Source of the DNA: Sulfitobacter sp.
GTDB lineage: Bacteria; Pseudomonadota; Alphaproteobacteria; Rhodobacterales; Rhodobacteraceae
DNA length: 15,892 nucleotides
NCBI GenBank assembly: GCA_024636405.1
Contig: JAGXHC010000099.1
Coordinates: forward strand, 1 to 15,892
Reading direction: 5' to 3'
Position 1 is the first letter of the stretch. Every line of letters starts with the position of its first letter. The notes below the pieces were generated by a model. That model was not told the origin of the DNA. It did not search any database and was given only the letters and a program-made list of their open reading frames with translations. Of the stretch, positions 15,361-15,892 are shown piece by piece. Made by a program: the position numbers and the translations under genes.

Positions 15361-15525
15361 ACTTTTAACCCCCTGTGGTTTATGATCTGCCAAAGCGTGC
15401 TTTGGATGGATGGCACCGGTCAAGGAGTCTTTTACCAAGCGGTCAATTTTGATTGGGGGTGACTGCAGCCGTTTTTCAGCAAAGGGGATCGATGCCGATA
15501 TTTTAAGCACCCAAATCGCAGCGCG
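15361..15525 (-). promoter_or_regulatory. Control region of the transporter-deaminase operon
   Basis: The 165 bases between the hydratase stop and the binding-protein start have no gene. On the minus strand they contain two copies of TTGACCG (15446-15440 and 15423-15417, period 23) and then a perfect inverted repeat. I found no -10 box at good spacing from either TTGACC, so the promoter is not defined. No strong terminator follows the hydratase, so some read-through into the operon is possible. Confidence 0.4.
15390..15405. promoter_or_regulatory. Inverted repeat CCAAAGC-GT-GCTTTGG, candidate operator
   Basis: A perfect 7+7 inverted repeat with a two-base centre, 30 bases upstream of the binding-protein ATG. 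No U-tract follows on either strand, so it is not a typical terminator. Its position suits an operator for a repressor or a leader hairpin near the ribosome site (AGGGGG). No regulator gene lies in the window. Confidence 0.45.
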
Positions 15526-15892
15526 CTATCCAAAGGTCAGATCCACCCTGCCAAAAGCTCCGAAATCCGCCTCGAACACCGACCCGGACGGTGCCTCGAT
15601 TGGGCGGATGAACGACCCGGACAAAACCACCTCTCCGGCTGACACGCCCATGTTATAGCTTGCAAGCCGCTGGACCAGCCAGACAATCCCCATAATCGGA
15701 TCATTCAGCACACCCGCGCCCAAACCGGTTTCCTCGACCACGCCATCGCGTTTAACCACGGCACCGACCCACCGCAGATCATGGGTGTCGATCAGCTGCC
15801 CTTCGGCCCCCAGCACGATCCCTGCATTGGCGGCATTATCAGCGACCGTGTCATAGATCGCCCGCGCCTTTCCTGTCGCAGGGTCCGCGCGC
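15526..15892 (-). CDS. 2-keto-4-pentenoate hydratase family protein, C-terminal part (HpaH/MhpD-like; runs off right edge)
   Basis: The last 121 or so codons of a gene that begins outside the window, ending in TAG at 15528-15526. The visible part reads RADPATGKARAIYDTVADNAANAGIVLG, then LRWVGAVVKRDGVVEETGLGAGVLNDP, GEVVLSGSFIRPI and FEADFGAFGRVDLTF. This is the C-terminal half of the hydratase/decarboxylase branch of the fumarylacetoacetate-hydrolase superfamily, closest in my reading to HpaH (2-oxohept-4-ene-1,7-dioate hydratase) with MhpD-type hydratases as alternatives. These enzymes add water to a 2-hydroxydienoate in meta-cleavage aromatic breakdown, using a divalent metal. The frame has no upstream stop to the edge; a GTG at 15816 is internal and not a start. 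It points toward the transporter operon, 165 bases upstream. Confidence 0.8.
   Translation of the reverse strand, partial: RADPATGKARAIYDTVADNAANAGIVLGAEGQLIDTHDLRWVGAVVKRDGVVEETGLGAGVLNDPIMGIVWLVQRLASYNMGVSAGEVVLSGSFIRPIEAPSGSVFEADFGAFGRVDLTFG

Noticed and set aside
15390..15405. Inverted repeat as a terminator of the hydratase
   Set aside because: No run of T follows it on the minus strand, and it lies 120 bases past the stop but only 30 before the next start.
1..15892. Mobile element, CRISPR array, tRNA or rRNA
   Set aside because: I saw no transposase, integrase, terminal repeat pair, regularly spaced long repeats or cloverleaf-like sequence. The low-GC patches are inside intact core genes.

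Overview
The window looks like chromosomal DNA of an alphaproteobacterium, most likely a Rhodobacteraceae/Roseobacter-group member. The reasons are the high-GC codon use with patches of lower GC, the protein sequences (CimA, CysS, a short-leader BMP-type transporter set), and a recurrent intergenic motif (a CCGG-rich hairpin next to an AAATA and TTCATTTT-like tract) that I associate with this family. No tRNA, rRNA, CRISPR array, transposase or integrase was seen.

Layout. Positions 1-3342 hold a minus-strand run: cysS (cysteinyl-tRNA synthetase), then cimA (citramalate synthase), then the first 62 codons of a membrane-anchored protein that runs off the left edge. Divergent from cysS is a class I/II PLP aminotransferase (3571-4743, plus). 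It converges on a small outer-membrane beta-barrel protein (4854-5450, minus), with a bidirectional terminator and a second copy of the intergenic motif between them. After a 400-base gap with several short repeats comes a stand-alone MttB-family methyltransferase without an in-frame amber codon (5851-7389, plus). Then follows a cardiolipin synthase / endonuclease-exonuclease-phosphatase pair joined by an ATGA overlap (7466-9528, plus), the same pairing as clsB-ybhP in E. coli.

The right third is a tightly packed minus-strand operon from 15360 to 9520: Tat-exported BMP-family binding protein, double ABC ATPase, permease 1, permease 2 and a CodA-type deaminase. The last four junctions are a 4-base gap, an 11-base overlap and two 1-base TGATG overlaps. 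The deaminase keeps every CodA metal and catalytic residue at a constant offset of -5, but has Cys309 where CodA has Asp314. That substitution position is what separates the known bacterial 5-methylcytosine deaminases (one of them from Rhodobacter sphaeroides) from CodA. The simplest reading is a salvage operon that imports a nucleobase or nucleoside and deaminates 5-methylcytosine, and perhaps cytosine, in the cytoplasm. This is the most interesting content of the window. The substrate of the transporter itself is not settled by the sequence.

The right edge cuts a HpaH/MhpD-type 2-keto-4-pentenoate hydratase (minus). Between it and the transporter operon lies a 165-base control region with a perfect inverted repeat and a repeated TTGACCG.
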